A DNA stretch of 7,558 nucleotides from Clostridiaceae bacterium (GTDB lineage: Bacteria; Bacillota; Clostridia; Saccharofermentanales; DTU023), in the NCBI GenBank assembly GCA_012798865.1, contig JAAZMK010000023.1, positions 1-7,558 on the forward strand. Direction: 5' to 3'. Numbering within the stretch: the stretch's first letter is position 1; the number at the start of each line of letters is the position of its first letter. Under the pieces are notes generated by a model that had not been told where the DNA came from, searched no databases, and saw nothing but the letters and a program-made list of their open reading frames with translations. Shown piece after piece: positions 1 through 5,342 of this stretch. Made by a program: the position numbers and the translations under genes.

Positions 1-4
1 CCAT
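1..4 (-). CDS. Start of a leftward gene cut off by the window edge
   Basis: An ATG on the minus strand occupies bases 4 to 2. It is preceded by a good ribosome binding site, AAGGAG (plus-strand bases 12-17), with a 7-nt spacer. Only the start codon and one further base are inside the window, so nothing can be said about the product. The gene would lie downstream of the PerR-type regulator, in the same direction, about 200 bp after its stop. No convincing promoter is visible in between, so read-through from the regulator promoter is possible. The call rests only on the RBS-ATG pair. Confidence 0.5.
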
Positions 5-48
5 ATTCTCTCTCCTTTTGTGTGTTGTTACTGTTTTTATCTATCTTC

Positions 49-62
49 GGTGATTGCTCACC
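49..62 (-). other. Small perfect hairpin with GNRA-type loop upstream of the edge gene
   Basis: Read leftward, the RNA would be GGUGA-GCAA-UCACC: a perfect 5-bp stem closed by a GCAA tetraloop. No U-run follows it, so it is not a standard terminator. It sits about 45 nt before the start codon at base 4 and would be in that gene's leader or in a perR read-through transcript. Its function is unknown. Confidence 0.4.
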
Positions 63-89
63 TTGTGATCGTCCTTGTAGAATGCTGTC

Positions 90-107
90 CCGCGGTCCAC
101 GCCGCGG
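90..107. repeat. GC-rich inverted repeat CCGCGG-6-CCGCGG
   Basis: Two copies of the self-complementary hexamer CCGCGG (90-95 and 102-107) are separated by 6 nt, giving a strong GC hairpin on either strand. No T-run follows in either direction, so a classical rho-independent terminator is unlikely. It lies between the regulator gene and the gene starting at base 4, and could still pause or protect the regulator transcript. Confidence 0.4.
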
Positions 108-128
108 ATCGAACCTGTTTGCCGCGTA

Positions 129-241
129 TGCGTCCCGCTCAAGTTGTACCCTGTCCCGGTTTGATCCCGATTCAGTTACATCGCCGTCTCAGTTCGGATC
201 CGCTTCAATTTTGTCCCGTTTCAGCTCGGTTCCGCCCCGCT
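129..241. repeat. Degenerate 16-bp tandem repeat array, 7 units, overlapping the regulator 3' end
   Basis: On the plus strand, contiguous units begin at 129, 145, 161, 177 (17 bp long), 194, 210 and 226. Examples are tgcgtcccgctcaagt, ttgatcccgattcagt and tttgtcccgtttcagc. The shared core is roughly TGnnTCCCGnTTCAGT; the unit at 226 matches mainly in its first half. The period of 16 is not a multiple of three, so the array does not encode a repeated peptide. It crosses the stop codon of the leftward regulator gene (205-207) and supplies its last dozen or so codons. Confidence 0.6.
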
Positions 242-645
242 TTTTTCGCGCGGCATTCTGAACAGATCCCTCTAAAAATGACATCGTGTCCCGTCAGCCG
301 GAAATCGCTGTCTGGGGGGAAATATTGATCAATCTGCGGAAGAACGGGCATATCCACATCGGAAAGCGCGCCGCATTCTTCGCAAAGCATGTGGTAATGC
401 GCATCAAGCGTGGCGTCGTAGTGGAACGCCCCGTCGTCGCCGACGATGCGAACGATCTCGCCGTCCTCGACCATGCGGTTCATAGTTCGATAGATGGTCG
501 CCTTGTTAATCGTGGGCGCTGTCTGGATGACGCATGTCTGAATTTCATCGACGGTGGGGTGATTCAGCGTCTTGAGGCAATCGGAAATGACTTGGCGTTG
601 ATGTGTCATACGCCGATGAGCATGATTCTTTGCCTGTTTCGTCAT
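205..645 (-). CDS. perR: PerR-type Fur-family peroxide-sensing repressor
   Basis: This is a 146-residue Fur-family metalloregulator, usual length for PerR (about 145). Residues 10-70 form the winged-helix DNA-binding domain, with recognition helix around NKATIYRTMNRM. Residues 71-131 form the dimerisation domain. Cys88, Cys91, Cys128 and Cys131 make the structural zinc site. His29, Asp77, His83, His85 and Asp96 reproduce the spacing of the B. subtilis PerR sensing ligands (His37, Asp85, His91, His93, Asp104); the last Asp, Glu-like in Fur, favours PerR. PerR represses peroxide-defence genes until iron-catalysed histidine oxidation releases it. The ATG at 645 follows AGAGGG with a 7-nt spacer. 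The tail after Cys131 (15 residues, ending ETGQN) comes partly from the 16-bp repeat array. Iron-sensing Fur or Zur is the alternative. Confidence 0.85.
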   Translation of the reverse strand: MTKQAKNHAHRRMTHQRQVISDCLKTLNHPTVDEIQTCVIQTAPTINKATIYRTMNRMVEDGEIVRIVGDDGAFHYDATLDAHYHMLCEECGALSDVDMPVLPQIDQYFPPDSDFRLTGHDVIFRGICSECRAKKAGRNRAETGQN

Positions 646-652
646 GATCGAT

Positions 653-658
653 CCCTCT
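653..658 (-). promoter_or_regulatory. Ribosome binding site of the PerR-type gene
   Basis: Read leftward the sequence is AGAGGG followed by 7 nt and ATG. It is a moderate Shine-Dalgarno match and supports the start at 645. Confidence 0.6.
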
Positions 659-678
659 CTGCATTCATTTACAAGTCA

Positions 679-707
679 ATTATAGTCTTAATGCGAATTA
701 ATTGCAA
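679..707 (-). promoter_or_regulatory. Sigma-A promoter for the PerR-type gene
   Basis: Read leftward: TTGCAA (bases 707-702), a 17-bp spacer, then a perfect TATAAT (684-679). Transcription would start near base 672, giving a leader of about 27 nt to the ATG at 645. Confidence 0.75.
692..706. promoter_or_regulatory. Candidate Fur/PerR-family operator overlapping the -35 box
   Basis: TGCGAATTAATTGCA reads as an imperfect 7-1-7 inverted repeat (5 of 7 positions pair), the geometry used by Fur-family repressors. It overlaps the -35 hexamer of the regulator's own promoter, a natural position for autoregulation. It matches the PerR box consensus TTATAATnATTATAA at only about half of positions, so this is suggestive only. 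Confidence 0.35.
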
Positions 708-729
708 TAGCAATGTGCCTATAAAAATC

Positions 730-865
730 TGATCGTTGAAGTTGCCCTCGATAACCTTCGATGTCCTTCAATGTTGTCTATCCTTTAACCATGACGACCC
801 GCACCCAAGGCAAACGACCGTGATCTGTCCATGACGTTTATCCCTTACCCATGGTGACCCGTCGG
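730..865. repeat. Intergenic region with repeated 25-bp motif; possible remnant of an insertion-sequence end
   Basis: Two 25-bp direct repeats (776-800 and 836-860, 20 of 25 identical, exactly 60 bp apart) share the pattern TATCCyTTAmCCATG and end in GACCC. A further short copy, CCATGACG, occurs at 789-796 and 829-836. The left flank, TGATCGTTGAAG at 730-741, begins with TG. Repeated motifs near a TG terminus are typical of IS21-family ends, so this may be a leftover IS end, but no transposase is present. The rest of 646-896 holds only the regulator promoter; no clear terminator of the CutC-fucosidase gene is visible. Confidence 0.4.
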
Positions 866-896
866 ACTTACCTCGGATATTCAACGTGTGAAGGCG

Positions 897-2912
897 TTAG
901 AAATTGCTCAATTGCAGCGTGTCTTCCTCTATTCCGACTTCAATGACGGCGCTCCCCCAACGCATTAAAGAGCGATTGAGCGCTGATTCTGCCGCTCTCA
1001 AGTCAAGATTCCAACACGCATGACCTTCCAAATCTCTCGTGGTCTCAATCTCGAGCTCAATCCCCGTTGACAGCTCCTTTGCGAAGGTCGGCTGGTTCTC
1101 CACGTGATAGAGGCGGAGTTTGCGATTGGCGGGCAAGCGTCGGAGATGAATGTAGACGCGGCGGGGCTTTCCCGTCAAATAAAAGTCATTCTGTTCGTAA
1201 GGGTAATCGGGACAAGCAGATGTCCCGTAAAAAGCGTCGCCGTAAATTTGGAGAAATTCTCCCGTTTCATTGAGGACGTCGATCGATGGCTTCGGGATGG
1301 CTCCGGTTCCATCCGGTCCGATATTGAGAAGCAGATTGCCCCCTCGGCTGACGACCTTCGTCAACTGGTGTATGACATCCTTCGCCGTGCGCCAGTCGTG
1401 GTCACTTCTTTTGTAACCCCAGGAGCTGTTCAGTGTGGCGGGGAGCTCCCACAATTTTGCTTGGGAAGAACGAGGGAGCATATTGTCGCCCGTCGTGATG
1501 TAGTCCCCCAGATCACATCCGATGCGTCCGGAAATCAGGCAGGACGGCTGAAGAGAACGGATGAGGCCTTTGACTTGTCGGCACTGAGCGGGAGTCATGG
1601 ACATCGGCGTATCAAGCCAGATCATGGCAAGCGGTCCGTATTGTGTCAGGAGCTCTCGCAGTTGCGGGAGACATTTTTCCTCGAGGTATTGTGTGAACAA
1701 GGAAGCGGGCGGTGCCTCCTGATAGGCACGCAGTCCTCCCGGATGATCCCAGTCTTGGGCTTGTGAATAGTAGACACAAAAGAGCAGATTGTGCCTTGCG
1801 CACGCTTCCGACATTTCGCGGACGAAGTCGCGTCCGGAGGTGCTCAAGGCGACGCTGTTGAAAGTGTCGACCGATGAATCGAACAGCGCGAAGCCATCGT
1901 GGTGTTTCGCTGTCAGGCAGATGTACTTCATGCCCCAAGCGCGTGCGAGCTCGCAGATGCGATCGGCATCGAAGGCTGTCGGATTGAAAGATGCGGTCAA
2001 CTGACGATATTCGTCGTCGGGAATGTCGAGAGAGAGTCTGATCCACTCCGCCAAGAAAGGTGTCTCCTTTCCCCTATACTCACCGCCGAGCAGCGAATAA
2101 AGACCGAAATGAATAAATAGCCCGAAACCGGCATCCTTGAAAACACGGAGCGCCCGGTCGATCACATTTTCTTGGGTGTAAAAGTCTGTCTGAGAGGAGG
2201 GATCGTCTTGTGAAGGAACTTCTTCGTGTAGGTCAAAGCGCTTGACGATTTTTACGAATTCTCGCAGACGGGGCGCATCGACGGGCTTGAACGCTTTGCC
2301 GAATCGCAAAGCCGTCCCGATATGGAGATCGATCTCTTTCGACGGCAACGATTGTAGAATGCGTTTGATATTGCCGTGCGTGATACCGCTTCCGAGAATA
2401 AGCCTCGGTCGTGCATGTTCCAAATACCACGGCAGGCGGTCGAGGTTCTCATCGACGCACCCTTGACCGAGCGATGTCAGGATATGTGTAATGCGCGGAT
2501 AGTTGTTGATACGCTCGAGTGAAGCCGCGACATCGGAGCTTTCATCGATGGCGCGGTGAAACGTCACGTCAAAATCTGTTCCCTCAAGCACTTGCGAAAG
2601 TATCGAGACATCGGCGCCCCCGTCTTCATTGAGTATGCCCGTAACAACGCGCCGGACGCCCAATTCTTGAAACCGCAAGGCATCACGTCTCATGACGGAC
2701 AATTGGTTATCCGAGTAATGAAAGGAGTCTTGTTCGGGACGCAGCATGACGGCGACTGGGATACTGACGGCATCAAGGACAGCCCTCACGAGACCGTCGC
2801 TCGGCGTAAAACCGCCACGTTCAAGACAGGAGACTAGCTCAATACGATCACCGCCGCTTGACTCAATGGCGATGGCATCGGCTAAACTCGTGGCAATGCA
2901 TTCGAGGATCAC
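897..2912 (-). CDS. CutC-like domain fused to GH29 alpha-L-fucosidase
   Basis: This is a 671-residue two-domain protein. Residues 1-223 match CutC, a TIM barrel: DRIEL 22-26, GGFTPS 33-38, MLRP 56-59, FHYSD 64-68, VTFHRAID 116-123 and LGSGIT 173-178. A hydrophilic linker spans about 225-250. Residues 255-671 are a GH29 alpha-L-fucosidase: FGLFIHFG 263-270, AKHHDGF 335-341, IWLDTP 431-436 with Asp434 as likely nucleophile, LWELP 487-491, SWGY 497-500, NLLLNIGPDG 526-535, then a beta-rich C-terminus. There is no signal peptide, so it should act in the cytosol, releasing L-fucose from imported glycans. The GTG start follows AAGGAG with a 7-nt spacer, 16 bp after the rhomboid stop. No Met lies between residues 75 and 327, so a real fusion is likely. 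The CutC half's role is unknown. Confidence 0.85.
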   Translation of the reverse strand: MILECIATSLADAIAIESSGGDRIELVSCLERGGFTPSDGLVRAVLDAVSIPVAVMLRPEQDSFHYSDNQLSVMRRDALRFQELGVRRVVTGILNEDGGADVSILSQVLEGTDFDVTFHRAIDESSDVAASLERINNYPRITHILTSLGQGCVDENLDRLPWYLEHARPRLILGSGITHGNIKRILQSLPSKEIDLHIGTALRFGKAFKPVDAPRLREFVKIVKRFDLHEEVPSQDDPSSQTDFYTQENVIDRALRVFKDAGFGLFIHFGLYSLLGGEYRGKETPFLAEWIRLSLDIPDDEYRQLTASFNPTAFDADRICELARAWGMKYICLTAKHHDGFALFDSSVDTFNSVALSTSGRDFVREMSEACARHNLLFCVYYSQAQDWDHPGGLRAYQEAPPASLFTQYLEEKCLPQLRELLTQYGPLAMIWLDTPMSMTPAQCRQVKGLIRSLQPSCLISGRIGCDLGDYITTGDNMLPRSSQAKLWELPATLNSSWGYKRSDHDWRTAKDVIHQLTKVVSRGGNLLLNIGPDGTGAIPKPSIDVLNETGEFLQIYGDAFYGTSACPDYPYEQNDFYLTGKPRRVYIHLRRLPANRKLRLYHVENQPTFAKELSTGIELEIETTRDLEGHACWNLDLRAAESALNRSLMRWGSAVIEVGIEEDTLQLSNF

Positions 2913-2918
2913 CGGTCA

Positions 2919-2928
2919 TCTCCTTCAT
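2919..2928 (-). promoter_or_regulatory. Ribosome binding site deciding a GTG start
   Basis: Read leftward, AAGGAG is followed by ATGACCG and then GTG (2912-2910). The nearer ATG (2919-2917) is out of frame with the CutC domain. The in-frame GTG has ideal spacing and gives the canonical CutC N-terminus MILEC. The motif lies between this gene and the rhomboid stop, supporting translation from a shared transcript. Confidence 0.65.
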
Positions 2929-3591
2929 TCAGCTCGCGGTCTGTTCCTGTCGCTTGCGGCGGTTTCTCCCGCCAATGCAGATGACGAGCCCGCCGAGGAA
3001 GCCGGCGACATGCGCCCACCAAGCGATGCCGCTCGATCCGCGCGTAAAACCTGATACGAGCTGAATGATGAACCAGATGACGAGATAAATCGGCGCAGGG
3101 ATCGTGATAAAATACGGCATGATCGGTACGAGGGTAGTTACTCTCGCATGTGGATACAAGATGAGATACGCTCCCATCACGCCGGCGATGGCTCCTGACG
3201 CCCCGAGCGTGGGGATATCGGAATTGAAGTCCGCAAGCGTGTGTGCGAGAATCGCGATAATCCCGGTCGCGAGGTAGAACAAAATGTATTTGATCGGTCG
3301 CAGATAATCTTCCACGTTGTCACCGAAAATCCATAGCATCCACATATTGCCGATGAGATGGGCAGCGCCTCCATGCAGAAACATACTGGTGATCAGCGGG
3401 AAGTAGAATTTTCCCGCTCGTATTGCCGCGAGAAATTCCGCCGGTATGAACGCGTATCGATCTAAAAAATCATAATATGAAAGAAGGTCAAACTTCTGCT
3501 GGTAGATAAAAACCGCAACGTTGAAAATAATGAGAATAACGGTAACGAAGGGTATTCTGCGACTCGGTTGACTATCTCTCAGCGGTAGCAT
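2929..3591 (-). CDS. Rhomboid-family intramembrane serine protease
   Basis: This 220-residue polytopic membrane protein has about six hydrophobic segments (roughly 13-31, 64-91, 100-119, 129-147, 159-180 and 188-207). The rhomboid catalytic dyad is present: Ser132 in GASGAIAG (130-137) and His194 in WWAHVAGFLGG (191-201). His78 and Asn82 in the HLIGN motif correspond to the conserved oxyanion-side His and Asn of GlpG. The N-terminus (LPLRDSQPSRR) is short and cytosolic, and the C-terminus is basic (RNRRKRQ), as expected for a tail kept inside. It should cleave transmembrane segments of other membrane proteins; the substrate is unknown. The ATG at 3591 follows GAGGAGTG with a suitable spacer. 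It is probably co-transcribed with the CutC-fucosidase gene 16 bp downstream. Confidence 0.92.
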   Translation of the reverse strand: MLPLRDSQPSRRIPFVTVILIIFNVAVFIYQQKFDLLSYYDFLDRYAFIPAEFLAAIRAGKFYFPLITSMFLHGGAAHLIGNMWMLWIFGDNVEDYLRPIKYILFYLATGIIAILAHTLADFNSDIPTLGASGAIAGVMGAYLILYPHARVTTLVPIMPYFITIPAPIYLVIWFIIQLVSGFTRGSSGIAWWAHVAGFLGGLVICIGGRNRRKRQEQTAS

Positions 3592-3678
3592 TTATTTCAC
3601 TCCTCGCTCTGTAAAAGGATGTGCGCATAGGTACATTCCCTCGCCGTCTCGCTCCGGTTATAAGTAAAAGCGAACGTC

Positions 3679-3718
3679 AAAAAACCCGCCAGCCCTCATC
3701 GGAAAGGTCAGTTTTTTT
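3679..3718 (-). terminator. Possible terminator hairpin after the FAD reductase gene
   Basis: It begins just past the reductase stop (3723-3725). Read leftward, an A7-C arm (3718-3711) can pair with the G-T6 arm (3685-3679). A GC-containing inner part (GACC and GGCGG with mismatches) and a small CC-GATGA-GG hairpin lie inside. The T6 run closes the structure. The stem is imperfect, so strength is uncertain. If real, it separates the reductase transcript from the rhomboid operon. Confidence 0.4.
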
Positions 3719-3722
3719 GATT

Positions 3723-4883
3723 CTAACTGTTCTGAAGCTCGCGGCTCAGCATAGAAAACGGTGTCGTATCTCCCAGCAAAATGTAGCCCACAAGCTTGTC
3801 TCCGACAAAGTTGCGTCGGTCGTAGGTGAGCTGTGTTTCATCGAATGAAATTTGTGAAGTTACTTCCGGACCTTTCGGCGCAATATCGCCGGCGGACGCG
3901 ACCCGCGTCTCCATCGTGTTGATGAGATAAGGCTGCAGGGGGATGACGCAAATTTCATCACCTCCGGCGGCATTCGCGCCCGCTACTCTTCCTTCTCGAG
4001 TCGAAACGGACCAAAGACCATACCAAATCCCGTCCATCAGGGCACAATCGCCTGCAGCATAAACATTCGGAATATTCGTTTCCATGCGATTGTTTGTTAC
4101 GAAACGGCGGTCTATCTCAATGTCGATGCCATCCATCACTTCTACTCGTGCGCGCACTCCCGTTGAGACAAGCACGATATCGGTCGCGAGAACGGTTCCG
4201 TCCGTCAGTTTTACGCCGGACACGTTTCCTGTCTCGGGGTCTGCCAAAATCTCCGCGACCGACGACTCTTTTCTGACCTTGATATCGAGACGCTCGACCT
4301 GCTCTTGGAACATGGCGCTTGCGCGGGGGTCAAGTTGCCTCTTGAGAAGCGCTTGTCCGCGCTCAAGGATCGTTGTATCGAGTCCCCGTTTTTTCAATGC
4401 GTACGCAATCTCAAGCCCGAGCAAACCGCTTCCAATGACGACGGCTGTTTGAACGTCTTCGATATAATCGGATATCGCGATTGCGTCGTCGAGCGTCCAG
4501 AGCGTAAAGACGCCGGGCAGGTCGTTACCGGGCGTCGGCGGCATAAAGCTGCTGCTTCCGGTCGCCAAGATCAGTTTGTCGTAATCAATGGTTGAAAGAT
4601 CGGACAGTACAATTCGCTGATTGTCTACATCAACACGTTCGACTTTCGTACCTAAGCGAAGATCGAATTGTCGGTCGTCGTACCACGCCTGATCGTGCAG
4701 AAACACTCTATCGATTGTGTCCGGCGCCATGACGACACCGGGGAGACGAGGTCTGTGATAAGGAAGGTTCGCATCCTCCGACAGAAGAATTATCCTTACA
4801 TCGGGATCTTGTTTCCGAGCAGCCTCAGCTGCTGAAAGCCCGGCGATTCCGCTTCCGATAATCACAATGGTTTGCTCTGACAT
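3723..4883 (-). CDS. FAD/NAD-dependent reductase, NADH:rubredoxin reductase or NirB-like
   Basis: This is a 386-residue pyridine-nucleotide-disulfide-type flavoprotein of the class including clostridial NADH:rubredoxin oxidoreductase (about 380 residues). FAD binds at GSGIAG (10-15), LPYHRPRLPG (40-49) and VYAAGDC (274-280, Asp279). The nested NAD(P) domain starts at VIGSGLLGLE (149-158), with Glu174 ending its second strand, which favours NADH. No redox-active CxxC is present, so it is not a thioredoxin reductase. It probably passes electrons from NADH to rubredoxin or a similar small acceptor, as used in oxygen and peroxide reduction by anaerobes; the partner is not in the window. The ATG at 4883 follows AAGGAGGT with a 5-nt spacer. 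It has its own sigma-A promoter and a leader rich in CAATTG motifs. Confidence 0.85.
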   Translation of the reverse strand: MSEQTIVIIGSGIAGLSAAEAARKQDPDVRIILLSEDANLPYHRPRLPGVVMAPDTIDRVFLHDQAWYDDRQFDLRLGTKVERVDVDNQRIVLSDLSTIDYDKLILATGSSSFMPPTPGNDLPGVFTLWTLDDAIAISDYIEDVQTAVVIGSGLLGLEIAYALKKRGLDTTILERGQALLKRQLDPRASAMFQEQVERLDIKVRKESSVAEILADPETGNVSGVKLTDGTVLATDIVLVSTGVRARVEVMDGIDIEIDRRFVTNNRMETNIPNVYAAGDCALMDGIWYGLWSVSTREGRVAGANAAGGDEICVIPLQPYLINTMETRVASAGDIAPKGPEVTSQISFDETQLTYDRRNFVGDKLVGYILLGDTTPFSMLSRELQNS

Positions 4884-4889
4884 GAAAGA

Positions 4890-4903
4890 CCTCCTTCACG
4901 AGG
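4890..4903 (-). promoter_or_regulatory. Strong ribosome binding site within a short hairpin
   Basis: Read leftward the mRNA is CCTC-GTGAAG-GAGG: a 4-bp GC stem that includes the GAGG of the AAGGAGGT Shine-Dalgarno. The SD itself is near perfect and fixes the start at 4883. The hairpin is short, so any effect on translation is speculative. Confidence 0.45.
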
Positions 4904-4905
4904 GG

Positions 4906-4944
4906 AATTGTATGCAATTGTTAGCCGTTTCCAAAGAACAATTG
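4906..4944. repeat. CAATTG inverted repeats in the reductase leader
   Basis: CAATTGTT (4915-4922) and AACAATTG (4937-4944) form a perfect 8-bp inverted repeat around a 14-nt spacer. AATTG (4906-4910) and CAATT (4915-4919) form an overlapping alternative pair around TATG. All lie downstream of the predicted transcription start, so they could be an operator or two mutually exclusive leader hairpins. Confidence 0.45.
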
Positions 4945-4956
4945 AAACGTGAATTT

Positions 4957-4985
4957 ATGATAGTCAGTCGACAAACAAGTGTCAA
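4957..4985 (-). promoter_or_regulatory. Sigma-A promoter for the FAD reductase gene
   Basis: Read leftward: perfect TTGACA (4985-4980), a 17-bp spacer, then TATCAT (4962-4957). Transcription would start near 4950, leaving a leader of about 65 nt. Confidence 0.75.
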
Positions 4986-5030
4986 CTTATTAACTAAAAG
5001 GAGGCAAGCCAAAATCAGGTGCCACAATCA

Positions 5031-5162
5031 GGTGTACAGTTTTTCAATTAAGGTTGAAAAAGCTACACATAAAGTTGAAAAACTGCACACAGGGGTGCGC
5101 GGATATGGGGGAAAAAACACGCAGGTGACAAAAATTCATATAAAGTTGAAAAATTGCACACC
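5031..5162. mobile_element. About 130-bp MITE-like element or solo IS21-type end
   Basis: The terminal inverted repeats are GGTGTACAGTTTTTCAA (5031-5047) and TTGAAAAATTGCACACC (5146-5162), complementary at 15 of 17 positions. Inside, a 22-bp direct repeat built on AAAGTTGAAAAACTGCACAC occurs at 5069-5090 and 5140-5161 with one mismatch, and a degraded third copy at 5047-5068. TG and CA near the ends plus multiple internal repeats resemble IS21-family termini. There is no transposase. No clear target duplication adjoins the repeats, although AAAATCA occurs at 5011-5017 and 5165-5171. The element sits between two divergent promoters without breaking either. Confidence 0.55.
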
Positions 5163-5194
5163 TTAAAATCAATGACTTTTCATTACATTGCTAA

Positions 5195-5223
5195 TTTTTT
5201 ATATCGGCAACGCATTGTATAAT
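5195..5223 (+). promoter_or_regulatory. Probable promoter for the TIM-barrel protein gene
   Basis: A perfect TATAAT (5218-5223) is the anchor. The hexamer 17 bp upstream is TTTTTT (5195-5200), a weak -35 within an AT-rich stretch, so the promoter may need an activator. Transcription would start near 5230, leaving a leader of about 113 nt to the ATG at 5343. Confidence 0.5.
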
Positions 5224-5233
5224 TAGTAACTAA
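5223..5233. promoter_or_regulatory. Palindrome TTAGTAACTAA over the promoter start site
   Basis: This is an 11-bp 5-1-5 inverted repeat that begins at the last base of the -10 hexamer and covers the expected +1. A repressor bound here would block transcription. The binding protein is unknown. Confidence 0.35.
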
Positions 5234-5263
5234 CAACATCTTTTATCGTTCCGGTCACTCGTT

Positions 5264-5276
5264 TGCGATTATCGCA
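5264..5276. promoter_or_regulatory. Perfect 13-bp palindrome TGCGATTATCGCA
   Basis: A 6-1-6 perfect inverted repeat in the leader of the TIM-barrel gene. With a one-base centre it suits a DNA-bound dimer better than an RNA hairpin. It loosely resembles TGCGAATTAATTGCA in front of the PerR-type gene. Confidence 0.4.
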
Positions 5277-5301
5277 GGAAACAACGTGAGATAACCCCTT
5301 C

Positions 5302-5315
5302 CGACCTAGAGGTCG
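5302..5315 (+). other. Leader hairpin CGACC-TAGA-GGTCG
   Basis: A perfect 5-bp stem with a 4-nt loop, followed by CTTTAATC, 27 nt before the start codon at 5343. The trailing T-run is too short for a confident terminator. It could be a leader structure or weak attenuator. Confidence 0.3.
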
Positions 5316-5342
5316 CTTTAATCATTAATGAAAGGAACCGTC

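Noticed and set aside
286..732. Plus-strand open frame opposite the PerR-type gene
   Set aside because: It is antisense to a clear Fur-family protein and covers its promoter.
1104..1766. Plus-strand open frame of 220 codons
   Set aside because: It is antisense to the conserved GH29 domain and has no recognisable domain.
3657..3680. TTGACG and TATAAC upstream of the rhomboid gene as a promoter
   Set aside because: The spacer is only 12 bp, too short for sigma-A. The rhomboid promoter remains unidentified.
4997..5003. AAGGAGG on the plus strand, a perfect Shine-Dalgarno
   Set aside because: No ATG, GTG or TTG follows at a usable distance. It may be chance, or the remains of a start lost near the inserted element.
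4867..5166. Plus-strand open frame of 99 codons across the intergenic region
   Set aside because: It starts inside the reductase gene on the other strand, runs through the repeat element, and has no recognisable domain.
5328..5342. Upstream in-frame ATG for the TIM-barrel gene
   Set aside because: It has no Shine-Dalgarno of its own, and its codons contain the AAAGGAA that serves the ATG at 5343.
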